Below are positions 35,547 through 47,514 of a stretch of 64,000 nt of DNA, in pieces. The translations under genes and the position numbers were made by a program. The stretch lies in assembly GCF_001571305.1 (NCBI RefSeq), contig NZ_BCTN01000007.1:62001-126000 (forward strand), in the 5' to 3' direction. Position 1 is the first letter of the stretch. Each line of letters opens with the position of its first letter. The stretch is from Erwinia persicina NBRC 102418 (lineage in GTDB: Bacteria; Pseudomonadota; Gammaproteobacteria; Enterobacterales; Enterobacteriaceae). A model generated the notes under the pieces. The model was not told the DNA's origin. It worked only from the letters and a program-made list of their open reading frames with translations, and did not search any database.

Positions 35547-36623
35547 TTACCGCCGCTTCAGCAGCATAAACACGCTGATGGCAAAGAACGCCGCACTCGG
35601 CAGCAGCGCACCCAGAACCGGTGGAATGTTATACACCAGGCTCAGCGGACCGAAGATCTGATCCAGCACGTAGAACAGGAAGCCGAAGCTGATGCCGGTC
35701 ACCACGCGCATCCCCATCGACACGCTGCGCAGCGGGCCAAAGATAAACGACAGCGCCATCAGCATCATTACCGCCACCGACAGCGGCTGGAAGATCTTGC
35801 TCCACATGTTCAGCTCATAGCGGCCGGAAACCTGCCCGCTCTGCTTCAGGTACTTCGCGTAGTTATACAGCCCGGTAATCGACAGCGCCGTCGGATCCAG
35901 CGCCACCACGCCCAGTTTGTCCGGCGTCAGGGTGGTGTTCCATTCGCCGGTCAGCGTCTGGCTGCCTTTAATCTGCTGCGGATCTGTCAGGTCAGACTGA
36001 TCCACCTGCGCCAGTTCCCACAGTTTTTTATCCGCGTTGTACTCCGCAGAGGCCGCATAGCGTACCGTCTGCAGCCGGCGCTCTTTGTTAAAGCTGTAAA
36101 TACTGATGCCCGCCAGCTGGTTGTCGCCGCGAATGCGCTCAATAAAGATAAAGTTATCGCCGTCTTTCGCCCACAGCCCGCTCTGCGTGGAGAGCAGTGA
36201 ACCGCCCACCAGCTGCTGCGCACGGTAGTTACGCGCCATCTGCTCCCCCTGCGGAGCGACGAACTCGCCAATCGCCATGGTCAGCAGCACCAGCGGAATG
36301 GCGGTTTTCATCACCGAGGCGGCAATCTGCATACGCGTAAAGCCGGAAGCCTGCATGACCACCAGCTCACTGCGCTGGGCCAGCATCCCCAGGCCCAGCA
36401 GCGCCCCGAGCAGGGCCGCCATCGGGAAGAAGATCTCAATATCTTTCGGCACGCTGAGCACGGTATACAAACCGGCACCCAGCACGGTGTACTCGCCCTG
36501 CCCGGTTTTACGCAGCTGGTCGACAAACTTGATGATGCCGGAGAGCGACACGAGCATAAACAGCGTCGCCATAATGGTGTTAAAAATCGTTTTACCGATA
36601 TATCTGTCAAGAACGCCAAACAT
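35547..36623 (-). CDS. lptG: LPS export permease LptG
   Basis: A 358-residue LptG. LptG forms with LptF and LptB2 the ABC transporter that extracts lipopolysaccharide from the inner membrane and hands it to LptC/LptA. It begins MFGVLDRYIGKTIF, has membrane helices in each half (three N-terminal, three C-terminal) flanking a periplasmic beta-jellyroll domain, and the coupling region ASGFTRMQIAASVMKTAIP. The open frame extends upstream to 36683, inside lptF; 36623 is chosen by homology, with a one-base TGATG overlap to lptF. Essential core gene. Confidence 0.95.
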   Translation of the reverse strand: MFGVLDRYIGKTIFNTIMATLFMLVSLSGIIKFVDQLRKTGQGEYTVLGAGLYTVLSVPKDIEIFFPMAALLGALLGLGMLAQRSELVVMQASGFTRMQIAASVMKTAIPLVLLTMAIGEFVAPQGEQMARNYRAQQLVGGSLLSTQSGLWAKDGDNFIFIERIRGDNQLAGISIYSFNKERRLQTVRYAASAEYNADKKLWELAQVDQSDLTDPQQIKGSQTLTGEWNTTLTPDKLGVVALDPTALSITGLYNYAKYLKQSGQVSGRYELNMWSKIFQPLSVAVMMLMALSFIFGPLRSVSMGMRVVTGISFGFLFYVLDQIFGPLSLVYNIPPVLGALLPSAAFFAISVFMLLKRR

Positions 36624-37723
36624 CAGACCGATCCTCCGCGAGTGAAGCGCGCGCGCAGCCGGCGCATTGGCACCGTATCCCACGCATTCAGCAGTACGGC
36701 CAGGGCCAGATAGGCGAGGTTAACGCCCCACATCCACACAGCTGGGTCGAGTCGGCCTTTGTTGCCGCTGGAGCGCAGCGAACTCTGCAACAGGAAAAAT
36801 ATCAGGTAGAGCAGCATCGCCGGCAGCATCGACAGCACGCGGCCCTGACGCGGGTTAACCACACTGAGCGGCACCACCATCAGCGCCATAATCAGCACCG
36901 AGAAGATCAGCGTCAGTCGCCAGTGCAGCTCGCTGCGGAAATCAGGTTTATCCGACGACCACAGCTCGCCGAAGCTCATCTGTTCAGAGTCGTTCGGATC
37001 CAGCGTCGCTTCCTGATGACCCACAATCGCCTGATAGTTTTTGAAATCGGTAATGCGGAAGTCACGCAGCAGCGCGGTACCTTCGAAGCGCGTGCCGTTG
37101 TCCAGGGTTACCACCTGTGAACCGTCGCGACGCTGCTCCATATTGCCGTGGTCAGCCACGACCACGGACGGGCGGGCATTGCCTTTCGGCTGCAGCTGCG
37201 CGAGGAAAACGTTGCCGAAGGTGTTGCCCTTCACGTTTTCAATAAACAGCACAGATTTACCGTCGCCGGACTGCTGGAACTGACCGGCTGCCAGCGCAGC
37301 TGCCCCCGGGTTCGCCTTGGCGTTCTGCATCACTTCGCTTTGATAACGCGATGACCAGGGCCCCAGCAGGCCGACGTTGACCGCCGCCACCAGCGCGGTG
37401 AACAGCATCAGGATCATCGCCGCCTTCACCAGCACGCTTTTGCCCAGACCGCAGGCATGCATGACGGTGATCTCACTCTCGGTGTATAACCGGCCAAGCG
37501 TCATCAGAATGGCTAAAAAGAGGCTTAACGGCAGGATCAGCTGCGCCATCTCGGACACGCCAAGACCCAGTAATGTCAGGACTAAATTTGTTGGAATTTC
37601 GCCATCCACCGCGGCTCCCAGTATCCTGACTAACTTCTGGCAAAAGAAGATCAGCAGCAGGATGAACAGGATAGCCAGCTGGCTTTTGAGCATTTCCCGA
37701 ACCAGATATCTAATAATGATCAC
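36623..37723 (-). CDS. lptF: LPS export permease LptF
   Basis: A 366-residue LptF, partner of LptG in the LPS transporter. It begins MIIIRYLVREMLKSQ, contains LYTESEITVMHACGLGKSVLVKAAMI as the coupling helix for LptB, and the C-terminal LSVVNPRQGRVLSMLPAMLLYL. The open frame runs to an ATG at 37816, but as in E. coli the start is a GTG, here at 37723. The divergent pepA gene begins 278 bases away, so the promoters of both lie between. Confidence 0.95.
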   Translation of the reverse strand: MIIIRYLVREMLKSQLAILFILLLIFFCQKLVRILGAAVDGEIPTNLVLTLLGLGVSEMAQLILPLSLFLAILMTLGRLYTESEITVMHACGLGKSVLVKAAMILMLFTALVAAVNVGLLGPWSSRYQSEVMQNAKANPGAAALAAGQFQQSGDGKSVLFIENVKGNTFGNVFLAQLQPKGNARPSVVVADHGNMEQRRDGSQVVTLDNGTRFEGTALLRDFRITDFKNYQAIVGHQEATLDPNDSEQMSFGELWSSDKPDFRSELHWRLTLIFSVLIMALMVVPLSVVNPRQGRVLSMLPAMLLYLIFFLLQSSLRSSGNKGRLDPAVWMWGVNLAYLALAVLLNAWDTVPMRRLRARFTRGGSV

Positions 37724-37985
37724 GCTGAATACGCCTGTGAAAACTTGTCTTTTTGCAGGAAAATCGCTAGTTTCATCGCTTATACGCCATTTATTCTCAT
37801 CAATGGCCCTGGTCATCGTTATACTCGTCAGACTTCAAGTATAAATTTTATGACAACAATCGCGTTCTGGTGATGAAAAAAATAACAATCTTCACCAAAA
37901 CCCAATCTGACAACGACGTAATGCGCCAGCGCTATACGTTACGGAAGCGGTACATTCTAGCCGCAGCAAGCGCCGTTGTCTTTAA

Positions 37986-39509
<1,524 letters not shown>

Positions 39510-39544
39510 ACCGGCGGGCGGCCGCAGGTCGCCCCCAGGTTCCT

Positions 39545-39571
39545 CAGGGGCGGATCACCGATCCGCCCCTG
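39545..39571 (+). terminator. Terminator after pepA
   Basis: A perfect 12-bp stem (CAGGGGCGGATC with GATCCGCCCCTG) around ACC, followed by CCGTTTATTTTAA. Confidence 0.75.
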
Positions 39572-39598
39572 CCGTTTATTTTAATCAGGCCAGAATGC

Positions 39599-40054
39599 AT
39601 GAAAAACGCCACTTTCTATCTGCTGGAAACCGACACCCCGGTTGACGGGCTGAGCGCGCTGGAAGCGCTGGTGTGCGATCTGGCCGAGGCCCGCTGGCGT
39701 GACGGAAAACGCGTGCTGATAGCCTGTGAAGACGAAGCGCAGGCTATCCGGCTGGATGAAGCGCTGTGGCAACGACCGGCGAACGCCTTCGTGCCGCATA
39801 ACCTCGCCGGTGAGGGCCCGAAATACGGTGCGCCGGTTGAACTGGCCTGGCCTCAGCGCCGCGGCAACGCGCCGCGCGACCTGCTGATCAGCCTGCTGCC
39901 GCAGTTTGCAGATTTTGCCACCGCTTTCTATGAAGTGGTAGACTTCGTCCCCTATGAACCATCTTTGAAACAGCTGGCGCGCGACCGCTATAAAGCCTAT
40001 CGCAGCGTTGGATTCCACTTGAATACGGCAACGCCACCTTTGCCTAAGACATAG
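39599..40054 (+). CDS. holC: DNA polymerase III chi subunit HolC
   Basis: A 151-residue chi subunit, which with psi links the clamp loader to SSB on the lagging strand. It starts [41 protein letters not shown], and has [31 protein letters not shown] and [10 protein letters not shown]-like [24 protein letters not shown]. The tail (ATPPLPKT) is slightly longer than in E. coli. valS starts six bases after its stop, the conserved pepA-holC-valS order. Confidence 0.95.
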   Translation: MKNATFYLLETDTPVDGLSALEALVCDLAEARWRDGKRVLIACEDEAQAIRLDEALWQRPANAFVPHNLAGEGPKYGAPVELAWPQRRGNAPRDLLISLLPQFADFATAFYEVVDFVPYEPSLKQLARDRYKAYRSVGFHLNTATPPLPKT

Positions 40055-40059
40055 CAGAC

Positions 40060-42915
40060 ATGGAAAAGACATATAACCCGCAAGATATCGAGCAGCCGCT
40101 TTACGAGCACTGGGAACAACAGGGCTACTTTAAACCCCATGGCGACACAAGCCAGGAAAGCTTCTGCATCATGATCCCGCCGCCGAACGTCACCGGTAGC
40201 TTGCACATGGGTCACGCCTTCCAGCAGACCATCATGGACACCATGATCCGCTACCAACGTATGCAGGGGAAAAATACCCTGTGGCAGGCGGGTACAGACC
40301 ATGCAGGCATCGCCACGCAGATGGTGGTCGAGCGCAAAATCGCCGCCGAAGAGGGTAAAACCCGTAAAGATTACGGCCGTGATGCCTTTATCGAAAAAAT
40401 CTGGCAGTGGAAAGCAGAATCCGGCGGCACCATTACCCGCCAGATGCGCCGTCTGGGTAACTCCGTGGACTGGGAGCGCGAGCGCTTCACCATGGATGAA
40501 GGCCTGTCTAACGCAGTGAAAGAGGTGTTCGTTCGCCTGCACAAAGAGAACCTGATTTACCGTGGCAAACGCCTGGTGAACTGGGATCCGAAACTGCGTA
40601 CCGCCATCTCTGACCTGGAAGTGGAAAACCGCGAGTCGAAAGGCTCCATGTGGCATATCCGCTATCCGCTGGCCGACGGCGTGAAAACCGCCGACGGGAA
40701 AGCGTATCTGGTGGTCGCCACCACCCGTCCGGAAACCGTGCTCGGGGATACCGGCGTGGCGGTGAACCCGGAAGATCCGCGTTACAAAGATCTGATTGGT
40801 AAGTTCCTCGTGCTGCCGCTGGTCGGTCGCCGTATTCCGATTGTCGGGGACGAACATGCCGACATGGAGAAAGGCACCGGCTGCGTGAAAATCACCCCGG
40901 CGCACGACTTCAACGACTACGAAGTGGGCCGTCGCCACAAGCTGCCGATGATCAACATTCTGACTTTCGACGGTGATATCCGTGAAACCGCACAGGTTTA
41001 CGATACCAACGGCGAAGAGTCTGACGCCTGTGACCCGACCATCCCGGCTGAATTCCAGAAGCTTGAGCGCTTTGCCGCGCGTAAAGCCATTGTCGCTGCG
41101 ATTGATGCCCTCGGCCTGCTGGATGAGATCAAACCTCACGACCTGACCGTGCCGTACGGCGATCGCGGTGGCGTGGTGATCGAACCGATGCTGACCGACC
41201 AGTGGTACGTGCGTACCGCCCCGCTGGCGAAAGTGGCAGTGGAAGCGGTGGAACAGGGTGAGATCCAGTTCGTGCCGAAGCAGTATGAAAACATGTACTT
41301 CTCCTGGATGCGTGATATTCAGGACTGGTGCATCTCCCGCCAGCTGTGGTGGGGCCACCGTATTCCGGCCTGGTATGATGCCGAAGGCAACGTCTACGTG
41401 GCGCGTAACGAAGCCGAAGCGCGTGCGGAAAACAACATCGCGGCCGACGTGGTGCTGACCCAGGACGAAGACGTGCTGGATACCTGGTTCTCTTCCGGGC
41501 TGTGGACCTTCTCCACCCTTGGCTGGCCAGAGAATACCGAGGCGCTGCGCACCTTCCACCCGACCAGCGTGCTGGTCAGCGGCTTCGACATCATCTTCTT
41601 CTGGATTGCCCGCATGATCATGCTGACCATGCACTTCATCAAAGACGAAGACGGCAAGCCGCAGGTTCCGTTTAAAACCGTTTATATGACCGGCCTGATC
41701 CGCGACGATGAAGGGCAGAAAATGTCCAAGTCGAAGGGTAACGTCATCGATCCACTGGATATGGTCGACGGGATCTCGCTGGAAGATCTGCTGGAAAAAC
41801 GTACCGGTAACATGATGCAGCCGCAGCTGGCGGAGAAAATCCGCAAGCGCACCGAGAAGCAGTTCCCGAACGGGATTGAACCCCACGGCACCGATGCCCT
41901 GCGTTTCACCCTGGCGGCGCTGGCCTCTACCGGCCGCGACATCAACTGGGATATGAAGCGCCTGGAAGGGTACCGCAATTTCTGTAATAAGCTGTGGAAC
42001 GCCAGTCGCTTTGTGCTGATGAACACCGCTGAGCACGACTGCGGCTTCAACGGTGGCGAGCTGGAACTGTCGCTGGCGGACCGCTGGATCCTCGCGGAAT
42101 TCAACGAAACGGTGAAATCCTACCGGGCTGCGCTGGACAGCTACCGCTTCGATATCGCCGCGAACATCCTGTATGAGTTCACCTGGAACCAGTTCTGCGA
42201 CTGGTATCTGGAGCTGGCCAAGCCGGTGATGAACGGCGGTTCCGAAGCCCAGCTGCGCGGCACGCGTAATACGCTGGTGACGGTACTGGAAGCGTTGCTG
42301 CGCCTGGCGCACCCGATTATTCCGTTTATTACCGAAACCATCTGGCAGCAGGTGAAAGCGCTGAAAAACATCAGCGACGACACCATCATGCTGCAGCCGA
42401 TGCCAGAGTTCAGCGAAAGCCGCGTCGATGCGGCGGCGATGACCGATACCGAATGGATGAAGCAGGCTATCGTCGCGGTGCGTAATATCCGCAACGAGAT
42501 GAATATCTCTCCGGCTAAACCGCTGGACGTGATGCTGCGCGGGGCCAGCGCCGATGTGGTTCGTCGTGTGAACGACAACCATAACTTCCTGAAAACCCTG
42601 GCGCGCCTGGAAACGCTGGAACTGCTGCCCGCGGGTGAGAAAGGCCCGGTATCCGTCACCAAACTGGTAGACGGTGCCGAGCTGCTGATCCCGATGGCTG
42701 ACCTGGTGGATAAAGCTGCTGAGCTGGAGCGTCTGGCGAAGGAAGTACTGAAGCTGGACGTGGAGATGGAAAAAATCACCACCAAGCTGGGCAACGAAGG
42801 CTTTGTGGCGCGCGCACCGGAAGCCGTCGTGGCTAAAGAGCGTGAGCGTCTGGCTGACTTTGAACAGGCGAAGATCAAGCTGATTGAGCAGCAGGCGGTG
42901 ATCGCCGCGCTGTAA
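40060..42915 (+). CDS. valS: Valyl-tRNA synthetase
   Basis: A 951-residue class I synthetase charging tRNA-Val. The HIGH motif appears as HMGH at residues 49-52 ([14 protein letters not shown]). The editing CP1 domain includes [17 protein letters not shown], and KMSKS is at 554-558 ([14 protein letters not shown]). The anticodon-binding domain and the C-terminal coiled coil ([22 protein letters not shown]), typical of ValS, follow. It ends with two hairpins, the second a strong terminator. Confidence 0.97.
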   Translation: MEKTYNPQDIEQPLYEHWEQQGYFKPHGDTSQESFCIMIPPPNVTGSLHMGHAFQQTIMDTMIRYQRMQGKNTLWQAGTDHAGIATQMVVERKIAAEEGKTRKDYGRDAFIEKIWQWKAESGGTITRQMRRLGNSVDWERERFTMDEGLSNAVKEVFVRLHKENLIYRGKRLVNWDPKLRTAISDLEVENRESKGSMWHIRYPLADGVKTADGKAYLVVATTRPETVLGDTGVAVNPEDPRYKDLIGKFLVLPLVGRRIPIVGDEHADMEKGTGCVKITPAHDFNDYEVGRRHKLPMINILTFDGDIRETAQVYDTNGEESDACDPTIPAEFQKLERFAARKAIVAAIDALGLLDEIKPHDLTVPYGDRGGVVIEPMLTDQWYVRTAPLAKVAVEAVEQGEIQFVPKQYENMYFSWMRDIQDWCISRQLWWGHRIPAWYDAEGNVYVARNEAEARAENNIAADVVLTQDEDVLDTWFSSGLWTFSTLGWPENTEALRTFHPTSVLVSGFDIIFFWIARMIMLTMHFIKDEDGKPQVPFKTVYMTGLIRDDEGQKMSKSKGNVIDPLDMVDGISLEDLLEKRTGNMMQPQLAEKIRKRTEKQFPNGIEPHGTDALRFTLAALASTGRDINWDMKRLEGYRNFCNKLWNASRFVLMNTAEHDCGFNGGELELSLADRWILAEFNETVKSYRAALDSYRFDIAANILYEFTWNQFCDWYLELAKPVMNGGSEAQLRGTRNTLVTVLEALLRLAHPIIPFITETIWQQVKALKNISDDTIMLQPMPEFSESRVDAAAMTDTEWMKQAIVAVRNIRNEMNISPAKPLDVMLRGASADVVRRVNDNHNFLKTLARLETLELLPAGEKGPVSVTKLVDGAELLIPMADLVDKAAELERLAKEVLKLDVEMEKITTKLGNEGFVARAPEAVVAKERERLADFEQAKIKLIEQQAVIAAL

Positions 42916-42961
42916 GGGTAACGGGATGGGCTTGCCCATCCCTGCAGCACCCTTCCCCGCA

Positions 42962-42989
42962 GGGGCCAGGCATGCCTGGCCCCTTTTTT
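42962..42989 (+). terminator. Terminator after valS
   Basis: A nearly perfect palindromic stem (GGGGCCAGGCA with TGCCTGGCCCC) followed by TTTTTT. A second hairpin, GGGATGGGC with GCCCATCCC, lies just upstream at 42923-42942. Confidence 0.85.
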
Positions 42990-42995
42990 ATGGCA

Positions 42996-44024
42996 TTATT
43001 CTGCCGCCTGAACGGCTTTGATCCTGGCCGGCATATCCGGGTGGGTACTCATCCATTCCGGCAGGTCGCTATTCCCGCCCTGCTTTTTCGCTGACTGCTC
43101 AAGCTGACCGTAAATCTCTGCCATCGCCGCCAGCGACCGTCCCTGAGCTTTCATCTGCGCAATGGCGAAGTCATCCGCTTCACGCTCCATGCTGCGGGAA
43201 TACTGCATCTGGTCGATAAAGGCCGCCGACTGCAGCAGCGTATCCCCGATGCCGCTGACGTCCCCGGTCAGCCAGAGGTAACTCAGCGATACCAGCGACG
43301 AGCGCACCAGCATCCGCATCACGTGACGATGCTGGTGGTGGCCCATCTCGTGCAGCATCACCGCCGCGATCGCGTCATCACTTCGGGCCATGCGCACCAG
43401 GTCGTCACTGACGATCAGCGTACCGTCCGCCAGCATAAAGGCATTCGCCCCGCCGTCGAAATGCATGATCTTCAGCCGCAGCGGCGTCGGGTCCTCTTTC
43501 ATCTCCGCAGGAACCGTGTCGCGGAACAGCCGGTTGATGCGCTGCTGCTGTGCAGGCGTCAGCCGTCCGGCGGTGAACCCGGTGTTCTGCAGCAGGGTAA
43601 AGGTTTGCTGGCCAATCTGCCGCTCAACGTAGGAAGGAATATGCTGCGCCAGTACCTGACTGGTCACTGGCAGGATCACCCAGATCCAGCAGGCAATCGC
43701 CGCCAGCGTGCCCAGCAGGGTCAGCAGCACGCCGCGGCGATGCTGCTCCAGCCGGTGCACGAGGCCCGGACGATGACGCTGCTGCCACCACTGGCGAAAC
43801 GCCCTGTCATCCTCCGGCACAAAGCGACCGCCGTCCGGGAAGGTCAGGGTCAGCGGGATGGTGCCCAGCGCATCAGACACCGCCACATCCTTCATCATCA
43901 CCAGCTGCCGGTGGCTGCCCTGCTCCAGCGTCAGATGCTGTTCCGACAATGTGAGACGGGCAGCCTCGCGAGCTGCCCGTCCGGGGTACTGATAATAACC
44001 GTTCAGCTGCAAGTCAGATGCCAA
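42996..44024 (-). CDS. M48-family metallopeptidase, membrane-anchored
   Basis: A 342-residue zinc peptidase of the M48 (HtpX/Oma1/BepA-like) group. The zinc motif HEMGHH lies in AVMLHEMGHHQHRH, and the third ligand is expected in SMEREADDFAIAQM. A membrane segment near residues 100-125 (TLLGTLAAIACWIWVILP) anchors it, with the peptidase in the periplasm. The N-terminal ~95 residues are a small soluble domain. Its start overlaps the yjgN stop by 11 bases, so the two are translationally coupled, which suggests it acts with the YjgN membrane protein, perhaps in envelope quality control. E. coli K-12 has yjgN without this partner. Confidence 0.88.
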   Translation of the reverse strand: MASDLQLNGYYQYPGRAAREAARLTLSEQHLTLEQGSHRQLVMMKDVAVSDALGTIPLTLTFPDGGRFVPEDDRAFRQWWQQRHRPGLVHRLEQHRRGVLLTLLGTLAAIACWIWVILPVTSQVLAQHIPSYVERQIGQQTFTLLQNTGFTAGRLTPAQQQRINRLFRDTVPAEMKEDPTPLRLKIMHFDGGANAFMLADGTLIVSDDLVRMARSDDAIAAVMLHEMGHHQHRHVMRMLVRSSLVSLSYLWLTGDVSGIGDTLLQSAAFIDQMQYSRSMEREADDFAIAQMKAQGRSLAAMAEIYGQLEQSAKKQGGNSDLPEWMSTHPDMPARIKAVQAAE

Positions 44025-45201
44025 CGTTCAGATCGAAAGCGGCAGCCACTTCCTCAGCCACGGCCGTACCGGCACTATCGTTATGCGCCTGCACGTCCAG
44101 CAGAGAAATATCCCCTTCCAGCGCCGTACTGTTGGCCATATAGCGTGCCAGACGGACTTCGGCAATCGGCGTGCCCAGACCCAGTGTGAAAATCACAATC
44201 AGGGTATTGGTCAGCGTCAGGCCAAGGAACGAACCGGTAGACATAGTTGACTTAAGGCGGAGTTTTTCACCAAGTTTAGTCTGACCAAACACGTAATTAC
44301 GCTGGGCAACCACTAAATAAGCAGAGGAAACTAAAGCACCAAACAGTAATACCAGGAAGGTCAGGAAGATATTTAACATATTCCCCGCCATCAATGAGTT
44401 CAGCATCTCAGGATCGGTCATGCCCATGGCAATGGAATAAAAGATCGAAACAAATAATGTCCCAATCAACATTCCTGCGACAATCAGGAAAGGCAGCATA
44501 ATCAGGAAGCTGATCAGCACCATTTTGATGAAGGCTTTTTTACTCAGTTCAGCTTTAAAAGGCAGCGAACCGTAGGACATGTTGTTGATATAGAGATCGT
44601 GGTTCAGTGCAGCCACGATGCCCTGCACCGCTGCCAGACCGGCCAGGAACGCCACAAAACCCACAATGCCGAGGATCAACGAGACGCTCATACTGCCGGT
44701 GTTGATAGCCACCATACCAATCAACGCCATGACCGCATAGAGAGCGACAATCAGCAGCACCGGACACAGATACATTGTCCAGTAAGCACGGCCCACGCGG
44801 CACAGGTAGTTAAACCGCACGCCACGGAAGCTGCTCATCAGCGCGTTATAGCGCCAGCTGCGGATGATAATCCACGGGATCAGAGCACAGAACGCCAGCA
44901 GGAAAACCAGAGAAATAGCCGGCATTGCGGAGGAGAGGATAAAGAACAGCACCATCCCCACAAAGACGATAATACGGCCTTTGAGAATATCGACAGGACG
45001 GGCATGATAATCAAAACGGTCACCCGCAATTTCAGTGTTACCAAAGAAATAGCGACGGCGACGGACGGTTGCCCAGGCAGAATAAATACCTAACGTAACC
45101 AGGGTCAGCAGTACATTGACCAGCCAGATAGAAAAATATTCACCAGAACGCCCGTGGAACAGCACCGCATGGCGTTGCTGATTCGAGGTATTGTTTTCCA
45201 T
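44014..45201 (-). CDS. yjgN: DUF898 inner-membrane protein YjgN
   Basis: A 395-residue polytopic membrane protein of the DUF898 family. The N-terminal block FHGRSGEYFSIWLVNVLLTLVTLGIYSAWATVRRRRYFFGNT is the hallmark. A second block, SFRGVRFNYLCRVGRAYW, follows, and a related repeat lies near the C-terminus (LGLTLTNTLIVIFTLGLGTPIAEVRLARYM). About eight to ten membrane segments are evident. Function unknown. It is the first gene of a two-gene unit with the M48 peptidase and lies divergent from yjgM. Confidence 0.92.
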   Translation of the reverse strand: MENNTSNQQRHAVLFHGRSGEYFSIWLVNVLLTLVTLGIYSAWATVRRRRYFFGNTEIAGDRFDYHARPVDILKGRIIVFVGMVLFFILSSAMPAISLVFLLAFCALIPWIIIRSWRYNALMSSFRGVRFNYLCRVGRAYWTMYLCPVLLIVALYAVMALIGMVAINTGSMSVSLILGIVGFVAFLAGLAAVQGIVAALNHDLYINNMSYGSLPFKAELSKKAFIKMVLISFLIMLPFLIVAGMLIGTLFVSIFYSIAMGMTDPEMLNSLMAGNMLNIFLTFLVLLFGALVSSAYLVVAQRNYVFGQTKLGEKLRLKSTMSTGSFLGLTLTNTLIVIFTLGLGTPIAEVRLARYMANSTALEGDISLLDVQAHNDSAGTAVAEEVAAAFDLNVGI

Positions 45202-45421
45202 TTGTTTTTCTTCCTGAAAATAGAAATAGTCTTCTGCATTGCAGAAAATAAAAAGCGTAATAAATAGCTGGGCTATTTAAGCATGGCGCCAGAAACCCGA
45301 CAATAAATAATTATCATTTAGAAAGATGATAAGACCAGTGCGGGTCCGCGTGTCGCCATTGCATCTGTTCGCCGGCAGTGTTATTACACTACCTGCAACC
45401 GACCGACCATGAGCGAAATGT

Positions 45422-45925
45422 ATGACAACCGCATTACAGACCTCCCTGCGCGTGCGCCCGATCGTTCCCGCTGACAATCCGCATATCGCTGCGGTGATCC
45501 GCGTGGTATCGGCAGAATTTGGCCTGACGGCAGACAAAGGCTATACCGTCTCTGACCCGAACCTTGACCATCTCTACGAGGTCTACAGCGCAGAGCGCTG
45601 TGCGTTCTGGGTGGTCGAAGTGGAAGGGAAAGTGGTGGGCGGCGGCGGTATCGCTCCGCTGGCGTGCAGTGAAGCCGACGTCTGTGAACTGCAGAAAATG
45701 TATTTTATGCCGTCGGTGCGCGGTCTGGGCCTGGCGCGCCGCCTGGCCATTCAGGCGATGGACTTCGCCCGCGAGCAGGGATTTAAACGCTGCTATCTGG
45801 AAACTACCGCTTCGCTGACGCGCGCTATCCGTCTGTATGAGCACCTGGGCTTCGTGCATATCAACGGGCCAATGGGGTCAACCGGCCACGTAGACTGCGA
45901 AGTCACCATGCTGAAGACGCTGTAA
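45422..45925 (+). CDS. yjgM: GNAT N-acetyltransferase YjgM
   Basis: A 167-residue GCN5-related acetyltransferase. The acetyl-CoA loop is [18 protein letters not shown] (Q/RxxGxG/A type), preceded by ELQKMYFMP and followed by [25 protein letters not shown]. YjgM of E. coli uses small amino acid derivatives as substrate; the exact acceptor here is not readable. It is convergent with miaE, separated by a terminator. Confidence 0.9.
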   Translation: MTTALQTSLRVRPIVPADNPHIAAVIRVVSAEFGLTADKGYTVSDPNLDHLYEVYSAERCAFWVVEVEGKVVGGGGIAPLACSEADVCELQKMYFMPSVRGLGLARRLAIQAMDFAREQGFKRCYLETTASLTRAIRLYEHLGFVHINGPMGSTGHVDCEVTMLKTL

Positions 45926-45941
45926 TCACCGCGGGCTGAAA

Positions 45942-45968
45942 GGCCGGGGTGACTTTTTCCGGCCCCTT
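45942..45968. terminator. Terminator between convergent yjgM and miaE
   Basis: Stem GGCCGG (45942-45947) with CCGGCC (45959-45964), followed by CCTTTTCT; AAA precedes on the left, so it may act on both strands. Confidence 0.6.
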
Positions 45969-45983
45969 TTCTGGGGCCAGCCG

Positions 45984-46748
45984 TCAGGCTAAAACCGGCA
46001 CGCCGCTGTGGAACCGCAGCTGGCTGTCCGGTTCATTAATCAGCCGCGCCTCCGTTTCTCCGATTTTACGCACCCGCGCGCTGATATCGGTCGGTGAAAT
46101 CCTTGCCGCCAGCGCCAGATAATCCTGATAGTGACGCGCTTCAGAGCGCAGCAGCGAAACATAAAACGCCGCCAGTTCGTCGTCCAGATACGGTGCCAGG
46201 CTGGCAAAGCGCTCGCAGGATCGCGCCTCGATATAGGCGCCGCAGATCAGCTTATCCACCAGCGTTTGCGGTTCGTAGGTCGCAATCTCACGCAGCAGCC
46301 CTTTTGCATAACGGCTGGCGGTAATACGCATATAGGGAATACCGCGCGCCTGCATAATCTCCAGCACCTGGTAAAAGTGGTGCAGCTCCTCTTTAATCAG
46401 CAGCACCATCTTATCCACCAGCTCATCGCCATACGGCACTTCTTCACGGCTGATAATGGTTTTCGACAGGCCCTTATGCTGCTCAAGAAATGCCAGATCG
46501 GCCCGATCGTTATGGACAAAGTTTTCCCAGGGCTTGAGCCAGGCCAGTAAGGCATCGCCGCTGGCTTTATCCGCGACATATTTACGGATCAGCCACATGG
46601 CGGTCTGCGCGGCTTTCAGTTCGCACACCAGATGGTCGGTCAGGAGGAGAGGCAGATGCTGCGGCTGACGGGCTTCGTCAATCCAGGCCTGTGGCGTACG
46701 GCAGTGAAGGAATTCCAGGACAGGGGCAAGCAGGTGTTCGGTGTTCAT
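45984..46748 (-). CDS. miaE: tRNA hydroxylase MiaE
   Basis: A 254-residue non-haem diiron monooxygenase that hydroxylates ms2i6A37 to ms2io6A37 in tRNAs reading U-starting codons, using oxygen. The four-helix bundle carries the iron ligands in LIKEELHHFYQVLEIM and in SLLRSEARHYQDYLALA (ExxH pairs), with LICGAYIEARSCERFASLAP between. The gene is present in Salmonella and many enterobacteria but absent from E. coli K-12. It lies between yjgM and rraB. Confidence 0.94.
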   Translation of the reverse strand: MNTEHLLAPVLEFLHCRTPQAWIDEARQPQHLPLLLTDHLVCELKAAQTAMWLIRKYVADKASGDALLAWLKPWENFVHNDRADLAFLEQHKGLSKTIISREEVPYGDELVDKMVLLIKEELHHFYQVLEIMQARGIPYMRITASRYAKGLLREIATYEPQTLVDKLICGAYIEARSCERFASLAPYLDDELAAFYVSLLRSEARHYQDYLALAARISPTDISARVRKIGETEARLINEPDSQLRFHSGVPVLA

Positions 46749-46802
46749 CAGTCAGACCAGAGGTAAGGGGATCGTGGCCGGGTCTCCCCGGCCAGTGCGC
46801 GA

Positions 46803-47234
46803 TTAGTGACGGATGCCGTTATCTTCGCCGTCGATGGCTTCGCCATCTTCACCGTCTTCGTCGTCTTCATCCTGCGCGTCCGGATCTTCGAAGTAGGTGC
46901 CCCAGCCGTCGTAGTCGACGTTGAATTTGGCGGCCACGTCGATCAGCTGCTCAACCTGCGCGTCGATCAGCTCGGCGTTCAGGGCGCCTTCACTGAGGAT
47001 ATCGCAGCACATCACTTTGGTGCCGTCTTCCAGATCCAGCTCTTCCGGCTCGGTCACTTCATAGCCCAGCTTGAAGGCTTCCACGGCCGCTTTTTCCAGC
47101 GCATCGAAGCTGTCACAGGAAAAATGATGCTCGATGGTGTACAGCGCGTCCGGATCGCTGCCATCATCCAGCAGTTCTTCAATAATCAGCCGCGTTTCTT
47201 CACGCTGCTCTTCCAGTAATGCTTCGTTAGCCAT
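46803..47234 (-). CDS. rraB: Ribonuclease E inhibitor RraB
   Basis: A 143-residue RraB (YjgD), which binds RNase E and changes degradosome composition and mRNA decay. It starts [38 protein letters not shown], contains [21 protein letters not shown] and [15 protein letters not shown], and ends in the acidic tail typical of the family. AGGAAGAA upstream of the ATG is the ribosome-binding site. A GC-rich hairpin lies beyond its stop at 46775-46794. Confidence 0.95.
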   Translation of the reverse strand: MANEALLEEQREETRLIIEELLDDGSDPDALYTIEHHFSCDSFDALEKAAVEAFKLGYEVTEPEELDLEDGTKVMCCDILSEGALNAELIDAQVEQLIDVAAKFNVDYDGWGTYFEDPDAQDEDDEDGEDGEAIDGEDNGIRH

Positions 47235-47329
47235 GATTTCTTCCTCATTAGGGCGTTATTTCGCGTATTTTCCCACAGTGCCCTCTGCGCCACTACCTTT
47301 AAAAGCAAGTTTCTGCGCTGCGGGGTTGA

Positions 47330-47376
47330 AAGTGAATATTAATACGGTTAAATTGAATTTTAATTCATTCTATAAC
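47330..47376 (+). promoter_or_regulatory. argF promoter with two ARG boxes
   Basis: Two 18-bp ArgR-type boxes, 47330-47347 (AAGTGAATATTAATACGG) and 47351-47368 (AATTGAATTTTAATTCAT, matching the TGAAT-N4-ATTCA consensus perfectly), separated by 3 bp as in known operators. TATAAC at 47371-47376 is a likely -10 element. ArgR with arginine should repress argF here. Confidence 0.85.
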
Positions 47377-47379
47377 CAC

Positions 47380-47496
47380 GATTATTCGAGTTGCATGACG
47401 GCAGCAAACGCGTGAATCACGATGAACTTACTCCGGTAAGCGATGCGGATGAACGAGAGCCGCTAACGCACAGGCAGCTTGAAATATGACGGTATC
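47380..47496. repeat. ERIC repeat in the argF leader
   Basis: An enterobacterial repetitive intergenic consensus element, about 117 bp. Its 44-base central palindrome (47412-47455, beginning GTGAATCACGATGAAC) aligns base for base in length with the region targeted by the standard ERIC primers. The arms TTCGAGTTGCATGACGG and GCAGCTTGAAATATGACGG are the expected inverted ends. It lies between the promoter and the start codon, so it is transcribed into the argF 5' leader. Confidence 0.82.
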
Positions 47497-47514
47497 CGTT
47501 ACCTGGAGTGCTTT

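Noticed and set aside
45290-45330. AT-rich sequence resembling a Fur box upstream of yjgN
   Set aside because: Too many mismatches to the GATAAT-repeat consensus.
46775-46794. GC-rich hairpin between miaE and rraB as a terminator
   Set aside because: A perfect stem but no T-run on either strand; mentioned under rraB only.
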